DNA of 64,000 nucleotides from Microbacterium sp. Root166 (GTDB taxonomy: Bacteria > Actinomycetota > Actinomycetes > Actinomycetales > Microbacteriaceae): NCBI RefSeq assembly GCF_001427145.1, contig NZ_LMGL01000002.1, positions 248,001 to 312,000 of the forward strand, read 5' to 3'. Of this stretch, positions 63,194-64,000 are shown piece by piece. Position numbers and translations under genes: made by a program. The notes beneath the pieces were generated by a model. It did not search any database and was not told the origin of the DNA. It saw nothing but the letters and a program-made list of their open reading frames with translations. Every line of letters begins with the position of its first letter. Position 1 is the stretch's first letter.

Positions 63194-64000
63194 GTGACCA
63201 CCGCCCCCGTCCTCTCGCGCGCGCTGCGCATCGGACCCATCGAGCTCGATGCCCCGGTCGTGCTCGCGCCCATGGCGGGCATCACCAACACCGCCTTCCG
63301 CCGGCTCTGCCGCGAATACGGCGCCGGCCTGTACGTCAGCGAGATGATCACGTCGCGCGCACTCGTCGAGCGCAACGCCACCACGATGCGCCTGATCACG
63401 CACCACGAGTCCGAGACTCCGCGGTCGATCCAGCTCTACGGCGTCGACCCCGCCACCGTCGAGGGTGCCGTGCGCGTCCTCGTCGAAGAGGACCGGGCCG
63501 ATCACATCGATCTGAACTTCGGATGCCCCGTCCCCAAGGTCACCCGCAAGGGCGGCGGCGCCGCATTGCCGTGGAAGCTCGAGCTGTTCCGCGAGATCGT
63601 CACACGCGCCGCCCGAGCCGCCGGCGACATCCCGTTGACGGTCAAGATGCGCAAGGGCATCGACGTCGACCACCTCACCTACCTCGATGCCGGCCGCATC
63701 GCCGAGGATGCCGGCGTCGCCGCCGTGGCGCTCCACGCCCGCACCGCGGCCGAGTTCTACTCCGGTCACGCCGATTGGGACGCCATCGCGCAGCTCAAGC
63801 AGGCGGTCACGAGCGTGCCCGTGCTGGGCAACGGCGACATCTGGTCGGCCGAGGACGCAGTGCGCATGATGGCCGAGACGGGCTGCGACGGCGTGGTCGT
63901 CGGACGCGGATGCCTCGGCCGCCCGTGGCTGTTCGGCGACCTGGCCCGTGCCCTGGGCGGCCCGGACGCGGCATCCGGTCCGCCCGTCGACGCGACGCTC
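63194..64000 (+). CDS. dusB: tRNA-dihydrouridine synthase, N-terminal part (3' end outside window)
   Basis: 269 codons to the window end, still open. FMN-dependent TIM barrel with VVLAPMAGITNTAFRRLCREYGAGLYVSEM (about 20-49), DHIDLNFGCPVPKVTRKGGGAAL (catalytic Cys in NFGCP, about 112), KMRKGID, ALHARTAAEFYSGHADW and VLGNGDIWSAEDA (about 213-225), VVVGRGCLGRPWLF. Reduces uridine to dihydrouridine in the tRNA D-loop. The start is chosen from the -10 box position; ATG 63185 is the alternative. Confidence 0.94.
   Translation, partial: MTTAPVLSRALRIGPIELDAPVVLAPMAGITNTAFRRLCREYGAGLYVSEMITSRALVERNATTMRLITHHESETPRSIQLYGVDPATVEGAVRVLVEEDRADHIDLNFGCPVPKVTRKGGGAALPWKLELFREIVTRAARAAGDIPLTVKMRKGIDVDHLTYLDAGRIAEDAGVAAVALHARTAAEFYSGHADWDAIAQLKQAVTSVPVLGNGDIWSAEDAVRMMAETGCDGVVVGRGCLGRPWLFGDLARALGGPDAASGPPVDATL

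Overview
The window is a high-GC actinobacterial chromosome segment. The gene content and synteny (leuS, comEA-comEC, holA, rpsT, lepA, hemW, hrcA-dnaJ-rsmE-HIT-phoH-ybeY-CBS protein-era, leuA, recO-uppS, dusB), the many apparently leaderless genes and the codon use fit Microbacteriaceae, most likely Microbacterium or a close relative. The organism is inferred from the sequence; no search was run.

Region 1-21.35 kb is accessory DNA that looks like a mobilizable defence island. It holds: (i) the 3' part of an OLD-type ATPase/TOPRIM nuclease gene, coupled to a large SF1 helicase (Gabija-like logic, unusual helicase architecture); (ii) a small HTH protein that may be a recombinase remnant; (iii) a MobF relaxase-helicase with a small membrane protein; (iv) a minus-strand three-gene operon encoding a PD-(D/E)XK nuclease fused to an N6-methylase-like domain whose catalytic motif IV reads APPV, an HsdS-like protein and an unknown 314-aa protein; (v) a divergent plus-strand type I restriction-modification operon hsdM-hsdS-[TIGR02391/Ymh protein with an R-x4-H motif]-hsdR, followed by a YgjP-type metallopeptidase and a PIN-like protein. 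hsdM is preceded by a 27-codon leader ORF in TAATG overlap with its start. The accessory block ends next to tRNA-Ala(GGC).

Region 21.36-31.7 kb carries the tRNA, a large secreted mosaic protein, a sortase-type surface protein, and a plus-strand run of small-molecule and envelope enzymes (VOC protein, lipoprotein sugar-dehydrogenase-like beta-propeller, zinc metallopeptidase, GH3 family). The tRNA-proximal terminator is repeated about 3.7 kb away.

Region 31.7-64 kb is conserved housekeeping DNA: DNA-lesion and lipid genes on the minus strand, pabB, leuS, the competence pair, holA, rpsT, lepA, hemW, the CIRCE-controlled hrcA-dnaJ block running through to era, an attenuator-controlled leuA, a MarR operon, recO-uppS, a DsbA-like protein, glutathione peroxidase and the start of dusB. 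Sixteen genes start 6-7 nt after a TANNNT-like box, which suggests widespread leaderless transcription.

The best candidates for undescribed biology are the nuclease/degenerate-methylase operon (8.2-11.6 kb) and the type I system carrying two RNase-like partners (11.9-21.1 kb). The two diverge from one 257-bp regulatory region.
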